A stretch of DNA of 64,000 bases, taken from contig NZ_VVIP01000012.1 in NCBI RefSeq assembly GCF_009650435.1, forward strand, positions 126,501 through 190,500, in the 5' to 3' direction. This stretch comes from Foetidibacter luteolus (GTDB lineage: Bacteria; Bacteroidota; Bacteroidia; Chitinophagales; Chitinophagaceae). The translations under genes were made by a program, and so were the position numbers. Shown in pieces: positions 1-8,559 of the stretch (position 1 is the stretch's first letter; every line of letters starts with the position of its first letter). The notes below the pieces were generated by a model. It saw only the letters and a program-made list of their open reading frames with translations. It was not told where the DNA came from and made no database searches.

Positions 1-159
1 ACCTTCCAGGTTGCTGTAGTCATCATTCATAATGTTGTATACATCAGTACTGCAACTGCCGCTGCCACAGCAGGATGACTGGTTAACAGATTTTTCCTGT
101 AAGGCTATTTCACTGTATTTCTGCCTTACCATTTCTTTTAGTTGATTGTTTGTGTGCAT
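1..159 (-). CDS. arsM: Arsenite methyltransferase, N-terminal 53 residues (cut by window edge)
   Basis: The frame opens at the ATG complementary to 157-159 and runs off the left edge. The peptide has a charged start, the cysteine cluster SSCCGSGSC and then STDVYNIMNDDYSNLEG, which matches the N-terminus of ArsM-type SAM-dependent arsenite methyltransferases of Bacteroidota. The family methylates As(III) in the cytoplasm, using cysteines near the N-terminus to bind arsenic. The SAM-binding core is outside the window. It lies 56 bases downstream of arsR on the same strand, so arsR-arsM is probably one arsenic-responsive operon. Confidence 0.8.
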   Translation of the reverse strand, partial: MHTNNQLKEMVRQKYSEIALQEKSVNQSSCCGSGSCSTDVYNIMNDDYSNLEG

Positions 160-184
160 GTTGTAAATGTTTAATTGGTATATT

Positions 185-194
185 GCAATATTGC
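185..194. promoter_or_regulatory. Short palindrome between arsR and arsM
   Basis: GCAATATTGC is a perfect 10-base palindrome in the 56-base gap between arsR and arsM, followed by GATTAATTAA. It could be a second, weaker ArsR site or an element acting on arsM alone. This is inferred from position and symmetry only. Confidence 0.25.
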
Positions 195-215
195 GATTAA
201 TTAAAGCAAAAAAAC

Positions 216-548
216 TCAGCAGCATTTCGGGCCGCAAAGATCTACCTCCGTAAAAAAGCTGCTGAACAGGTCTTTGTATTTTTTCCAGGTATCCGGGTGA
301 ATGCAATAGCAAACGCTGACACCTTCAATAGTTCCCTGTATAATGCCGGCGGTTTTCAACTCTTTTAAATGCTGGGAAGTGGTCGCCTGGGCCAGGCCAA
401 GTTCTTCAACAAGATCTCCGCAAACGCAGGCATTCTTTTTAACCAGGTGCTGCAGTATGGCAATACGTGCCGGGTGTGCCAGCGCTTTGGCCATCAAGGC
501 TATTTCATTCTGCTCTTTGGTAAACAATGCTGTTTTAGTAGCTCCCAT
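216..548 (-). CDS. arsR: ArsR-family arsenic-responsive repressor
   Basis: This 110-residue winged-helix protein has the ArsR/SmtB layout: ALAHPARIAILQHL (helix 1-2), the ACVCGDLV metal-site segment, and the recognition helix in LAQATTSQHLKELKTAGII. The CVC pair at about residues 41-43 matches the ELCVC(D)L As(III) site of ArsR proteins. The C-terminus CGPKCC adds three cysteines that could also take part in arsenite sensing. The family represses its own operon and leaves DNA when As(III) binds. The gene precedes arsM on the same strand and carries a symmetric site over its promoter at 564-579. Confidence 0.88.
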   Translation of the reverse strand: MGATKTALFTKEQNEIALMAKALAHPARIAILQHLVKKNACVCGDLVEELGLAQATTSQHLKELKTAGIIQGTIEGVSVCYCIHPDTWKKYKDLFSSFFTEVDLCGPKCC

Positions 549-563
549 CTGAATTAATATTAT

Positions 564-598
564 ATCGTAAAATTACGATGAATAGGATATCAGCCAAA
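564..598 (-). promoter_or_regulatory. arsR promoter with overlapping ArsR operator
   Basis: On the minus strand, TTTG (598-595) is followed after 19 bases by TAATTTTA (575-568), which fits the Bacteroidota -33/-7 pattern TTTG-N19-TAnnTTTG at 11 of 12 specified positions. The perfect inverted repeat ATCGTAA-N2-TTACGAT at 564-579 covers the -7 element, 15 bases upstream of the arsR start. A repressor bound there would block initiation. The site resembles ArsR operators; binding is inferred. Confidence 0.65.
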
Positions 599-723
599 TT
601 TTTTTCCCGTGTAGGTAAAAAAATATAGAAATCTTGCCACGGAAACACGGAGGATTGCGGGAAGTCAATACATCGCCTTGCGTGTGCTCATCGCCTTAAT
701 GTGTGTTCAACCGCCGCACTACC

Positions 724-819
724 CGGGTCTGAAAAGCCGCCCAATGAATAAAATGATGAAGTGCTTGCGACGCAACGATGATGCCATGAAAAACTATTGC
801 CGGTATCTAAAAAATGCCT
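724..819 (+). repeat. CR-A dispersed repeat copy
   Basis: This copy starts CGGGTCTGAAAAG, has the core TTGCGACGCAAC at 766-776 and ends CGGTATCTAAAAAATGCC. It fills the gap between arsR (divergent side) and the end of the CLC gene. A short frame beginning at 742 reads MNKMMKCLRRNDDAMKNY, a pattern seen in other copies too, but with no sign that it is a gene. Confidence 0.7.
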
Positions 820-848
820 TTTTTTCTCCGATGACCAATATTTGAAGT

Positions 849-2210
849 TTATTTTTTAAAGCGCTGCCAAAGTTTTTTTATTCTTTCTGTACGCAGTTGT
901 TTAAGTGTTTTCTCAGTTCTGTCATCGTTATCGCCGGTTTTGTAAAATGCCAGCCTTTGCGAATGATAAATGCCTGTATGCCCGCTGAAGTAATACGCCG
1001 TAAAACAGGCAACGGCATAATATAGCGTATGCTCGGCCCCAAAAAGTTCTACCCCCATTATAGTGCATGCAATAGGGGTATTGGTAGCGCCGGCAAAAAC
1101 GGCAATAAAACCCAGGCCAGCCATAAGGTCAATGGGGGCGCCGGTAACAACACCGATGCTGTTGCCTAATGCGGCGCCAATAAAGAACAGCGGCGTTACC
1201 TCGCCGCCTTTAAAGCCGGTGCCGAGTGTAATAGCCGTAAACAGCAGCTTAAGCAGCCAGCTTGCATAACCCGCGCCGCCAGGCTGAAAAGAAGACACAA
1301 TACTTACGCCACTACCAGGATTGGTAACGCCCAGGCCAAGATAATCTGTGGTGCCACTAATGTAAACCAATGCTATAACTATAACGCTGCCTGTTACCGG
1401 TATTAACCAGGATACTTTAATGTACCGGGTGGTGATGTTTTTTATGCTGTGCGAAACCTCCGCAAACAGGTAACCTGCCAGGCCAAAGCAAATGCCTGCC
1501 ATGATTACCTTCAGCAATAGCAAGCCGTTTATTTTAAAGAGGCTTTCCGTATTGGCAGCTACCAGTTTGTGAAGGAGTATCTGGTAATGGGTGTGATGGG
1601 CACCCCAGGCGGTACAAACAACATCCGCAAGTACCGCTGCCATTAAACAGGGCAGTAAGGCGCGGTGATTAATACGGCCTATGTACAAAACCTCCAACGC
1701 AAAAATGGCGCCTGTAACGGGTGTGCCAAACACTGCCCCAAAGCCTGCTGCTATGCCCGCCATCAACAATATGCTTATGTCTTCGCTGGTAAGTTTAAAC
1801 CATTTGCCAAATAAACCTGCAAAGCTGCCGCCCATTTGTACGGCAGTGCCCTCTCTGCCGGCAGAGCCACCAAATAAGTGGGTAATAATGGTGCCAGCCA
1901 GTACCAGCGGCGCCATGCGCAACGGCACACCACCGCCGGGCTCATGAATTTCATCCATGATCAGGTTATTGCCTGCTTCCGCATTTTTACCGGCATATTT
2001 ATACATAAAGTAGATAGCTACCCCAGCCACCGGCAGCAGGTAGAGGAGCCATTCAAAACTGTGGCGCAGGCTGGTTGCCATATCCAGCAGCCAAAGGAAC
2101 AGGGCTACCGCAGAGCCTGTTACAGCGGCTACTGGCAGTACCAATAACGTCCATTTAAAAAGGTGTAAAAGAATGCGGAGATGTTCTGGTGAATTGGTTT
2201 TTGATTTCAT
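849..2210 (-). CDS. CLC-family fluoride/proton antiporter (CLC-F type)
   Basis: This 453-residue membrane protein has about ten hydrophobic segments and the CLC fingerprints: [15 protein letters not shown] (about residues 114-128, with the gating glutamate in GREG) and [19 protein letters not shown] (about 330-350). GREGT in place of GREGP, and [13 protein letters not shown] where chloride CLCs have GSGIP, are features of the fluoride-exporting CLC-F clade. The leader carries a fluoride riboswitch at 2251-2306, strong independent support for fluoride export from the cytoplasm. A chloride CLC is the alternative and is less likely. It appears to be a single-gene transcription unit. Confidence 0.85.
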   Translation of the reverse strand: MKSKTNSPEHLRILLHLFKWTLLVLPVAAVTGSAVALFLWLLDMATSLRHSFEWLLYLLPVAGVAIYFMYKYAGKNAEAGNNLIMDEIHEPGGGVPLRMAPLVLAGTIITHLFGGSAGREGTAVQMGGSFAGLFGKWFKLTSEDISILLMAGIAAGFGAVFGTPVTGAIFALEVLYIGRINHRALLPCLMAAVLADVVCTAWGAHHTHYQILLHKLVAANTESLFKINGLLLLKVIMAGICFGLAGYLFAEVSHSIKNITTRYIKVSWLIPVTGSVIVIALVYISGTTDYLGLGVTNPGSGVSIVSSFQPGGAGYASWLLKLLFTAITLGTGFKGGEVTPLFFIGAALGNSIGVVTGAPIDLMAGLGFIAVFAGATNTPIACTIMGVELFGAEHTLYYAVACFTAYYFSGHTGIYHSQRLAFYKTGDNDDRTEKTLKQLRTERIKKLWQRFKK

Positions 2211-2250
2211 GCCTGCAAATAATTTAAAAGCACATTGTACAATGTTGTTA

Positions 2251-2306
2251 CTGCAGGCGCCATCAGCTCCCGGTTGAGCGGTTTATAACAGGAAGACACC
2301 ATTTCC
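2251..2306 (-). promoter_or_regulatory. Fluoride riboswitch (crcB motif)
   Basis: Read on the minus strand, the leader has GGAAATGGTGTCTTCC, then AAACCGCTCAACCGGGAGC, then TGATGGCGCCTGCAG. GGA/TCC closes the first hairpin, GCTC/GAGC closes the second, and loop GGTGTC can pair with GGCGCC to form the known pseudoknot. The spacing and the AAACCG and GCTGATGG(N)(N)CCTGC blocks fit the crcB consensus. The element ends 40 bases before the CLC-F start, so fluoride should turn expression on. Confidence 0.88.
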
Positions 2307-2314
2307 TTGAATGG

Positions 2315-2322
2315 TAAAGATA
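2315..2322 (-). promoter_or_regulatory. Possible -7 element of the fluoride-exporter promoter
   Basis: TATCTTTA on the minus strand matches TAnnTTTG at five of six specified bases. It would place the transcript start about seven bases before the riboswitch. No clear TTTG lies 19 bases upstream. Confidence 0.35.
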
Positions 2323-2424
2323 GGCGATGAAATAAATTAATCTGGATACAACATAACAAAAGTTGAAAAATCCCAGGGCAAAGCGGCATTAAAAAAGGTA
2401 TCGTTTTTTGACACCTTTAATTTA

Positions 2425-2595
2425 CTATTGAAAATTTTGAGAGACCTGGGGTTTTACTTTTCGCAAATATTTTTTTGCGTTTTCAACCTTTTTAGGAAAC
2501 AAAACTCTGTCTTTGAGTTTTGAGGCAACTAAAGACAAAAGCCCGGATTCAGTTACATTAACCAATTCCTTAGATTTTACCGTTTTAGGTTTCAT
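2425..2595 (-). CDS. 56-residue basic protein paired with the DUF6934-like gene
   Basis: The frame starts MKPKTVKSKELVNVTES and ends VKPQVSQNFQ. It is lysine-rich, with a possible amphipathic helix (LLSLVASKLKDRVLF), and has no signal peptide or known motif. It begins nine bases after the stop of the 182-residue gene, so the two are probably cotranscribed. The AT-rich composition and codon use match its partner and differ from the GC-richer neighbours. It may be an accessory or antitoxin-like partner; this is only a guess from the layout. Confidence 0.45.
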   Translation of the reverse strand: MKPKTVKSKELVNVTESGLLSLVASKLKDRVLFPKKVENAKKYLRKVKPQVSQNFQ

Positions 2596-2604
2596 TGTAT
2601 AAAA

Positions 2605-3153
2605 TTATGCTTTTCTAAATAAAAAGACCGAATCATACCTTTTGTAAGGTTCGTAAGGTTCAAGAATAGTTTGCCGCTGCTCATTTTTAAAACCTCCAAG
2701 AAAATGATAATCAAGTCTTAACTTTTTGTAGTTTTTGTCAACATAACCACGGTATATGTTAATTCTCCTATTGTGATTTTTACACTCAACGGTACATTTT
2801 TTTGTACAAGTTAACCTGCAGTGTTCAACAAATTCAGGTCTCCCATCACTTCCTTGAACCATTAATATATCGTTGTAGTGCTTCTCAAAAAAAAGTGGAA
2901 TTGTACTTAGAACAGTATTAAATACTTTATAGGCATCTCCGTTGTTTGAATTTATACTGTCGACAATAATATCGTTTTCTAAATCATAATCTCCAAAACC
3001 AAGATTGTAGACATTTCTTCCTTTCAGTTCTTGTACTAACGAATATTGAATTACTTTAACTACGTGTTGAAAGCCTTTACTGATGAAGAAAAATGTTAGA
3101 TAATGTGCTGATTTGTCTTCTTGCAGTTCATAACTGTTCTCTATGGCACGCAT
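2605..3153 (-). CDS. DUF6934-like protein with a cysteine cluster
   Basis: At 182 residues it has the pattern I recognise from DUF6934-type proteins of Bacteroidota: YNLGFGDYD, then D..NSNNGDAYKVFNTV, then VQGS, RRINIYRGY, and a C-terminal EPYEPYKRYDSVFLFRK. The function of that family is not known to me. This copy differs by about 26 residues inserted between GSDGRPEF and RRINIY. The insert carries four cysteines spaced CX3CX3CX3C (about residues 112-124) followed by KNH, possibly a metal site. The gene is visibly AT-rich, suggesting transfer. It is followed after nine bases by the 56-residue gene at 2425-2595. Confidence 0.6.
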   Translation of the reverse strand: MRAIENSYELQEDKSAHYLTFFFISKGFQHVVKVIQYSLVQELKGRNVYNLGFGDYDLENDIIVDSINSNNGDAYKVFNTVLSTIPLFFEKHYNDILMVQGSDGRPEFVEHCRLTCTKKCTVECKNHNRRINIYRGYVDKNYKKLRLDYHFLGGFKNEQRQTILEPYEPYKRYDSVFLFRKA

Positions 3154-3199
3154 TAAGTTTGTTTTCAGCTTGCAAATTTAGGGCATGTAAAAAGATTAA

Positions 3200-4687
3200 T
3201 TATAAAATATACCCTTTAGCCGTAGCATTAAACGCTTCTACCTGTTCACGCTGCCAGGCTTCATCTTTGTTCATGTACCGGGCCATTATTGCGGCCACGG
3301 CTGGGGCTTTTGCTATGGCCATCCCGGCATCCAGGAACAACAGCCTGGTGCGGCGTGCAAGTACATCTTCCACAGTTGCAGCCATTTCGTGCTGTACAAA
3401 AAAAGCGATGTCTTTTTCCTGTATCTCAAAGTCTTTGTGCAGCAGGCTATTGTCTTGACGCGGGTAAAGCGCTTCGGTACCGCCAATGGGCAGGTTGCTG
3501 GTAATACAGGTGCGTTTTGGCAGCCTGCCCGTAATTACAGCCTGGTTAACCACTTCTTCGGCCATTTTGCGGTAGGTAGTCCATTTGCCGCCGGTAATGG
3601 TAATTAAGTGTGCCTTTGAAACAATGATAGTGTGATCCCGCCGGATGACAGCGGTGTTTTCGGCATTCTTTTGTTTTACCAATGGCCGCAGCCCGGCAAA
3701 CATGCTTTTAACATCGCTGCGCTCAATATTGGTTTTAAAGTATTTGTTGGCATGCTGTAATACAAATTCTATTTCAGACTGCAGGGGCCTGGGCTCCAGG
3801 CTAATTTCAGGCACTTCATTATCTGTAGTGCCAATAACCACTTTGTTGTGCCAGGGCACGGCGAACAGCACCCGGCCATCGCTTGTTTTGGGAATCATGA
3901 GGGCATGATTGCTGGTAAAGAACTTTTTATCCACTACCAGGTGTATGCCCTGGCTTGGCGTTACAATATCGCTGTGCTGCTGTTCATCCATCTGCATCAC
4001 ATGGTCTGCAAAAACACCGGTGGCATTAATAACGGCCCGGGCATTTAACTGGTAGGTTGTACCGTCAAGCTTGTCCTGTACGGTAACGCCATTTACCTTC
4101 TCCCCATGCTTAAGAAGCCCGGTAACGCTGCTGTAATTAACAATAACAGCGCCATGCTCTACAGCAGTCTTGGCAAGTTCTACCGCCAGCCTGGCATCGT
4201 CAAACTGGCCATCGTGATAGGCAATGCCGCCGGCAAGGCCTTTTTCTTTCAGGTCCGGCAAATGCTGTATGGTTTGCTTCTTACTTAACCATTTTGTTTT
4301 GCCCAGGCTTAATTTTCCAGACAATAAATCGTACATGCCCAACCCTATGCCGTAGAACATCTTTTCAAAAAAGCTGTACACGGGTATAACAAACAACAGG
4401 TCTGATGTTATGTGCGGCGCATTTTTAAGCAGCCAGCCCCTTTCCCGCAGGGCTTCTTTAACCAGTTTTATATTGCCTTGTGCCAGGTATCTTACGCCGC
4501 CGTGCACCAGTTTGGTGGCCCGGCTGGATGTGCCTTTGGCAAAATCATGCGCTTCCAGCAGTACAGTGCGGTAACCGCGGGATGCCGCATCTACAGCGGC
4601 GCCCAGGCCGGTAGCGCCACCACCTATAATGATGACGTCCCAATCTTTCTCGTTATGTAACCTGTTTAATGCTGCCTGCCTGTTCAT
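3200..4687 (-). CDS. glpD: Glycerol-3-phosphate dehydrogenase (FAD-dependent)
   Basis: The protein has the FAD-binding motif IIIGGGATGLGAAVDAASRG near residue 20, the family block GTSSRATKLVHGGVRYL (about 53-69), and AVINATGVFAD and TTDNEVP further on. GlpD oxidises glycerol-3-phosphate to dihydroxyacetone phosphate at the membrane and passes electrons to quinone. I chose the ATG at 4687 (495 residues, MNRQAALNRLHNEKDWD); an upstream in-frame ATG at 4723 would add 12 atypical residues. It lies downstream of glpK on the same strand, separated by 377 bases that hold repeats, so cotranscription is possible but not assured. No glpF is present. Confidence 0.92.
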   Translation of the reverse strand: MNRQAALNRLHNEKDWDVIIIGGGATGLGAAVDAASRGYRTVLLEAHDFAKGTSSRATKLVHGGVRYLAQGNIKLVKEALRERGWLLKNAPHITSDLLFVIPVYSFFEKMFYGIGLGMYDLLSGKLSLGKTKWLSKKQTIQHLPDLKEKGLAGGIAYHDGQFDDARLAVELAKTAVEHGAVIVNYSSVTGLLKHGEKVNGVTVQDKLDGTTYQLNARAVINATGVFADHVMQMDEQQHSDIVTPSQGIHLVVDKKFFTSNHALMIPKTSDGRVLFAVPWHNKVVIGTTDNEVPEISLEPRPLQSEIEFVLQHANKYFKTNIERSDVKSMFAGLRPLVKQKNAENTAVIRRDHTIIVSKAHLITITGGKWTTYRKMAEEVVNQAVITGRLPKRTCITSNLPIGGTEALYPRQDNSLLHKDFEIQEKDIAFFVQHEMAATVEDVLARRTRLLFLDAGMAIAKAPAVAAIMARYMNKDEAWQREQVEAFNATAKGYIL

Positions 4688-4797
4688 GATTAGCTTATGC
4701 TGACGGCAACCACCGGTTGCCATGATGGATGGTAATATACAACTTCGCTGTTAAAGCTATGAATTTTTGCTGCTGGCCAATACTTACGCTGCGTCAC

Positions 4798-4984
4798 CAC
4801 CGCGCCAGGGATTGAAGCACAACTGAGGAAAAGCAACTGAATGTTGCTTTGACGAAAGTTGCGAACGCAGTTCTCCCCGGTGAGGCCATAGCAGCAGGGC
4901 TTTGTGCCGGAGTATGAGCACAACCAAGTAGAAGCAACTGAATGTTGCTTTGGCGAAGGTTGCGAACGAAGTTCTGCCCGGTGC
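4798..4984 (+). repeat. Partial CR-D element with two tandem hairpin units between glpK and glpD
   Basis: A unit of about 52 bases occurs at 4831-4882 and 4932-4983. Each contains AGCAACTGAATGTTGCT, a hairpin with stem AGCAAC/GTTGCT. Between them lies a block ending GCCGGAGTATGAGC, shared with the CR-D copy at 17388-17499. The start GGGATTGAAGC also matches CR-D. It lies in the 377-base glpK-glpD gap and could affect readthrough or mRNA stability. Confidence 0.6.
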
Positions 4985-5064
4985 CCATCGCCTTAGCGTG
5001 GGCAGGCGCCCTAATCAGTTGTACGGCCTCGCCCCCGCCCTCTCCAAAGCAGCGGGAGTTGCAG

Positions 5065-6561
5065 CTATTCTTCTTCCGCCCAAACCTGTGCAGCTTTAAT
5101 GGCCCTGTGCCAGCCTTTAGATAGTTTGTTTCGCTGCTCCTCACTTATGGCGGCCGTAAAGGTCTTATCCATCTTCCACTGGCTGCTTATTTCTTCTGTG
5201 TTTTTCCAATACCCAACCGCTAACCCTGCAAGGTAAGCTGCGCCCAGGGCGGTGGTTTCTGTAATGACCGGCCTTATAACAGGCGTATCCAATATATCGC
5301 TCTGAAACTGCATGAGCAAATTGTTGGCGGTGGCGCCACCATCAACCCGCAGTTCTTTAACCGCCACGCCGGCATCGGCTTCCATGGCCTTTAGTACATC
5401 CATGGTTTGAAAAGCGATGCTTTCCAGCGCCGCCCGGGCAAAATGAGCGCCTGTAGTACCGCGGGTAATACCGGTAAATGTGCCACGTGCATGCTGGTTC
5501 CAGTAAGGGGCGCCCAGGCCGGCAAAAGCCGGTACCAGGTACACGCCGTCGCTGCTGTTAACCTGCAGGGCCAGCTTTTCCACATCTGCGGAGTTGCGGA
5601 TAATTTTAAGCCCATCCCGCAGCCACTGTACCACGGCGCCGGCAATAAACACGCTGCCTTCCAGCGCATAATTGGTTATGCCGTTAACCTGCCAGGCAAT
5701 GGTGGTAAGCAGGTTGTTTTTTGAGGCAACAGGCTTTTCTCCCGTGTTCATGAGCATAAAACAGCCGGTGCCATAAGTATTTTTTACCATGCCCGGCTGT
5801 GTGCACATTTGCCCGAAAAGCGCCGCCTGCTGGTCTCCGGCAATGCCTGCAACAGGTATGTTTTTGGCTGTTAAGATGTTTTGTGTGTGGCCATACACTT
5901 CGCTGGAGCTTTTTACCTGCGGCAAAAGACTGGCCGGTATATTCATCAGTTGCAACAATTCATCATCCCATTGCAGGGTTTGTATATTAAATAGCATGGT
6001 GCGGGACGCGTTGGTTACATCCGTAGCATGCACAGTGCCGCCGGTAAGCTTCCAAAGCAGCCAGGTGTCTACGGTACCAAAACAAAGCTGGCCGGCTGCG
6101 GCTTTTTGCCGGGCGCCTTCCACATTATCTAATATCCATTTAAGCTTGGTGCCGGAAAAATAGGCATCTATCACCAGCCCGGTTTTTTGTTGTATAGACG
6201 CGGCATGGCCGGCCGCTTTAAGGCTGTCGCAGTAGCCGGCGGTACGCCTGTCCTGCCATACAATGGCGTTGTAAACGGGCTGGCCTGTTTGTTTGTCCCA
6301 CACTATGGTGGTTTCCCGCTGGTTGGTAATACCAATGGCGGCTATGTTGTTAACGGTAAGCCCTGCTTTGGTAATGGCTTCGGCGGCCACGCCCAGTTGG
6401 GTACTCCATATTTCGTTGGGGTCATGTTCAACCCAACCCGGTTGTGGAAAAATTTGCGTAAACTCTTTTTGCGCAACAGATATGCTGCTTCCTTCCCTGT
6501 TAAAAATGATGGCCCTTGAGCTGGTAGTGCCCTGGTCGAACGCCAGAATGTATTGTTCCAT
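5065..6561 (-). CDS. glpK: Glycerol kinase
   Basis: This 498-residue protein, the usual length for the family, starts [20 protein letters not shown], the FGGY-kinase phosphate-binding motif. It has [24 protein letters not shown], the substrate loop around [14 protein letters not shown], and the C-terminal signature [19 protein letters not shown]. It phosphorylates glycerol to glycerol-3-phosphate, which the downstream glpD product oxidises. The reading frame looks intact. Confidence 0.96.
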   Translation of the reverse strand: MEQYILAFDQGTTSSRAIIFNREGSSISVAQKEFTQIFPQPGWVEHDPNEIWSTQLGVAAEAITKAGLTVNNIAAIGITNQRETTIVWDKQTGQPVYNAIVWQDRRTAGYCDSLKAAGHAASIQQKTGLVIDAYFSGTKLKWILDNVEGARQKAAAGQLCFGTVDTWLLWKLTGGTVHATDVTNASRTMLFNIQTLQWDDELLQLMNIPASLLPQVKSSSEVYGHTQNILTAKNIPVAGIAGDQQAALFGQMCTQPGMVKNTYGTGCFMLMNTGEKPVASKNNLLTTIAWQVNGITNYALEGSVFIAGAVVQWLRDGLKIIRNSADVEKLALQVNSSDGVYLVPAFAGLGAPYWNQHARGTFTGITRGTTGAHFARAALESIAFQTMDVLKAMEADAGVAVKELRVDGGATANNLLMQFQSDILDTPVIRPVITETTALGAAYLAGLAVGYWKNTEEISSQWKMDKTFTAAISEEQRNKLSKGWHRAIKAAQVWAEEE

Positions 6562-6662
6562 ATCAGCAATCGTTTGTGCCCAAATTACGGCATTCGGGTG
6601 AAAAATGCGGGTAAAGTTGCAGGTTTGGCGGCGTTAAAAACAGGCTGGTATGGTACTTTTTG

Positions 6663-7001
6663 TTATTCCTCTTTCATTTCTTTTATCTCAAAGTACTGGC
6701 CGTATTCATCTTCCAGAGGGTACATGTATTTCATATTGCCGCTGAATTGTACGGGTTTGTTGTTGTGCATAAATTCTGCTGACAGGTTGCATGGAAAGAG
6801 GTTGATGCTTTGCTCCTGGAAAGTGATGATGTAAACGGGGTCTTCGTTGGAACCTATATTGCGTATAACGCCTTTTTTAGCTTGCAGGGTTTCTATGGTT
6901 TTGCGTTCTTTTACAAAAGCATAGCTCCTGTTTTGCCGGGCATTGCGGTAAGAAATGCCAATGGCCAGTAACAAAAGTATAAGTGTTATAAAACGCATCA
7001 T
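6663..7001 (-). CDS. Small membrane-anchored or secreted protein, unknown function
   Basis: From the ATG at 7001 the product is 112 residues: MMRFITLILLLLAIGISYRNA (signal or anchor) followed by a soluble part containing YIITFQEQSINLFPC and a C-terminal EEYGQYFEIKEMKEE-like acidic stretch. A start at 7040 would put 13 charged residues before the hydrophobic segment and is less likely. I do not recognise a family. It lies 101 bases upstream of glpK on the same strand, and nothing ties it to glycerol use. Confidence 0.5.
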   Translation of the reverse strand: MMRFITLILLLLAIGISYRNARQNRSYAFVKERKTIETLQAKKGVIRNIGSNEDPVYIITFQEQSINLFPCNLSAEFMHNNKPVQFSGNMKYMYPLEDEYGQYFEIKEMKEE

Positions 7002-7065
7002 GCAATATCCCCACCTGCTATTACGTAAATGCGAAGCCACTATTACAAAATAGTTAAGGAAATTT

Positions 7066-7190
7066 TTTGGGGTGCCCCCAAGCTATCGCAAGGGGTCGGG
7101 CTTTTCGCTGCAAGTCCTCACCACCTCCGCTAAGGCTACGGTGGTTGCGGGCTTTCCGCTTCAATCCCTCACCCAGGGGTGCAGCTACCG
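7066..7190 (-). repeat. CR-D dispersed repeat copy
   Basis: On the minus strand it reads GTGAGGGATTGAAGCGGAAAGCCC, then a second AAGCCCGACCCC, and ends GGGGGCACCCC. Two inner hairpins are visible, one around CCACCGTAGCCTTAGCGGAGG. The spurious 74-residue frame over it is explained by the repeat. It lies between the small gene at 6663-7001 and the obg promoter. Confidence 0.6.
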
Positions 7191-7282
7191 GTTTTTTTGC
7201 AGCCAGGCTGCTGCTTTTATTGGTTTTCATACTTAGCTTAATCCTTAAATGCCGGCCGGCCAGCCACATGACCGGCAAGGCT

Positions 7283-7290
7283 TATATTTG
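7283..7290 (+). promoter_or_regulatory. Probable -7 element of the obg promoter
   Basis: TATATTTG matches the Bacteroidota TAnnTTTG element exactly and sits 20 bases before the obg start codon. No good -33 TTTG is seen at the usual distance. Confidence 0.4.
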
Positions 7291-7310
7291 CCGCTGCAAA
7301 CGGGCAAGGA

Positions 7311-8315
7311 ATGGAGAAGACCAACTTTATTGATTATATAAGAATTTTTTGCAAAAGCGGCCATGGCGGCGCAGGCAGTAAACATTTTTTACGTAACAAG
7401 CTTACTGCCAAAGGCGGGCCGGATGGTGGTGATGGCGGCCGCGGCGCCCATATTATTTTAAAAGGCAATGCCCAGTTATGGACATTGCTGCACCTGCGTT
7501 ATTACAAGAACGTGATAGCGCAAAATGGGGAAGGCGGCAGCAAAAACAACAGCACCGGTAAAGACGGGGAAGATATTGTGATAGAAGTGCCGCTGGGCAC
7601 CGTGGCAAGAGATGAGGATACCGGCGAACAGGAAGCAGAAATACTGGAAGACGGCCAGGAAATAATATGGCTGAAGGGTGGCCGTGGCGGGTTGGGTAAC
7701 CAACATTTTGCAACGCCCACTAACCAGGCGCCGGAACATGCCCAACCGGGCGAACCCGGCGTAGAAGGCTGGAAAACCCTTGAACTGAAAGTGCTGGCAG
7801 ATGTGGGGTTGGTAGGTTTTCCAAATGCCGGTAAGTCAACATTGCTTTCTGTTATTACGGCAGCCAAACCTAAAATTGCCGACTACGCTTTTACCACGCT
7901 TACACCGCAACTGGGCATGGTAGAATACCGCGACTCAAAGTCTTTTTGCATAGCCGATTTGCCCGGCATTATTGAAGGAGCCGCAGAAGGCAAGGGGCTT
8001 GGCCATCGGTTTTTACGGCATATTGAACGTAACGCGGTACTCCTGTTTCTTATACCTGCCGATAGCGCTAACCATCGGAAAGAATTTGACATACTGCTGA
8101 ATGAGCTGAAAGAGTACAATGCCGAAATGTTGCAGAAAGATTTTGTAATAGCGGTAAGTAAATCTGATATGCTGGATGATGAACTGAAGGAAGCCATCAG
8201 CCAAGAACTGCCTTCGGATATACCGCATTGCTTTATTTCTTCTATTACCAACAAAGGGCTTACAGAATTAAAAGACCTGCTTTGGAAAGCATTAAATAAA
8301 CCTGTTACTGCCTGA
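7311..8315 (+). CDS. obg: GTPase Obg/CgtA
   Basis: At 334 residues it has the glycine-rich Obg fold at residues 1-160 ([48 protein letters not shown]). The GTPase domain follows, with G1 [10 protein letters not shown]2 threonines in [10 protein letters not shown]3 DLPGIIEGA and G4 SKSD in place of NKxD. Obg associates with the large ribosomal subunit and links ribosome assembly to stress and the cell cycle. There is no C-terminal extension. It is transcribed alone on the plus strand. Confidence 0.96.
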   Translation: MEKTNFIDYIRIFCKSGHGGAGSKHFLRNKLTAKGGPDGGDGGRGAHIILKGNAQLWTLLHLRYYKNVIAQNGEGGSKNNSTGKDGEDIVIEVPLGTVARDEDTGEQEAEILEDGQEIIWLKGGRGGLGNQHFATPTNQAPEHAQPGEPGVEGWKTLELKVLADVGLVGFPNAGKSTLLSVITAAKPKIADYAFTTLTPQLGMVEYRDSKSFCIADLPGIIEGAAEGKGLGHRFLRHIERNAVLLFLIPADSANHRKEFDILLNELKEYNAEMLQKDFVIAVSKSDMLDDELKEAISQELPSDIPHCFISSITNKGLTELKDLLWKALNKPVTA

Positions 8316-8440
8316 GCAGGCTTATTGTTAACAAACTCCGGAGCTGTAAATTCCGCACAGCGGCGCAGCCGCCAACATTAAACTTTGAACAAAGGAATAT
8401 TGAACAGCTAAAGCTGCCGGAGACGCAAGGCCAAACCTAC

Positions 8441-8527
8441 TCTGTGGGCAAAGCCCAATAGCGAACAGAACGTACAAGAGTGCGACGCAACGATGCTTAA
8501 TGCTTGTTCCAATAGCCGGGCTCATAA
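8441..8527 (+). repeat. CR-B dispersed repeat copy
   Basis: This copy contains GAGTGCGACGCAACGATG (8479-8496) and ends in GCCGGGCTCATAAA. It sits between the convergent obg and persulfide dioxygenase genes, next to the terminator at 8526-8554. Confidence 0.7.
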
Positions 8528-8554
8528 AAAAACTACCGGGGTAACCGGTAGTTT
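8526..8554 (-). terminator. Intrinsic terminator of the persulfide dioxygenase gene
   Basis: AAACTACCGG pairs with CCGGTAGTTT (8530-8539 with 8545-8554). On the minus strand the stem is followed by seven T residues, five bases after the stop codon of the gene ending at 8560. Confidence 0.75.
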
Positions 8555-8559
8555 AAATG

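Noticed and set aside
2207..2389. 60-residue minus-strand frame ahead of the CLC gene
   Set aside because: It covers the fluoride riboswitch and its promoter, and the peptide has no protein-like pattern.
7054..7278. 74-residue minus-strand frame and 88-residue plus-strand frame before obg
   Set aside because: Both lie on a CR-D repeat and its flanks and have repeat-like arginine- and proline-rich sequence.
8328..8525. 65-residue minus-strand frame after obg
   Set aside because: It is explained by the CR-B repeat and its flank; no start signal or family.
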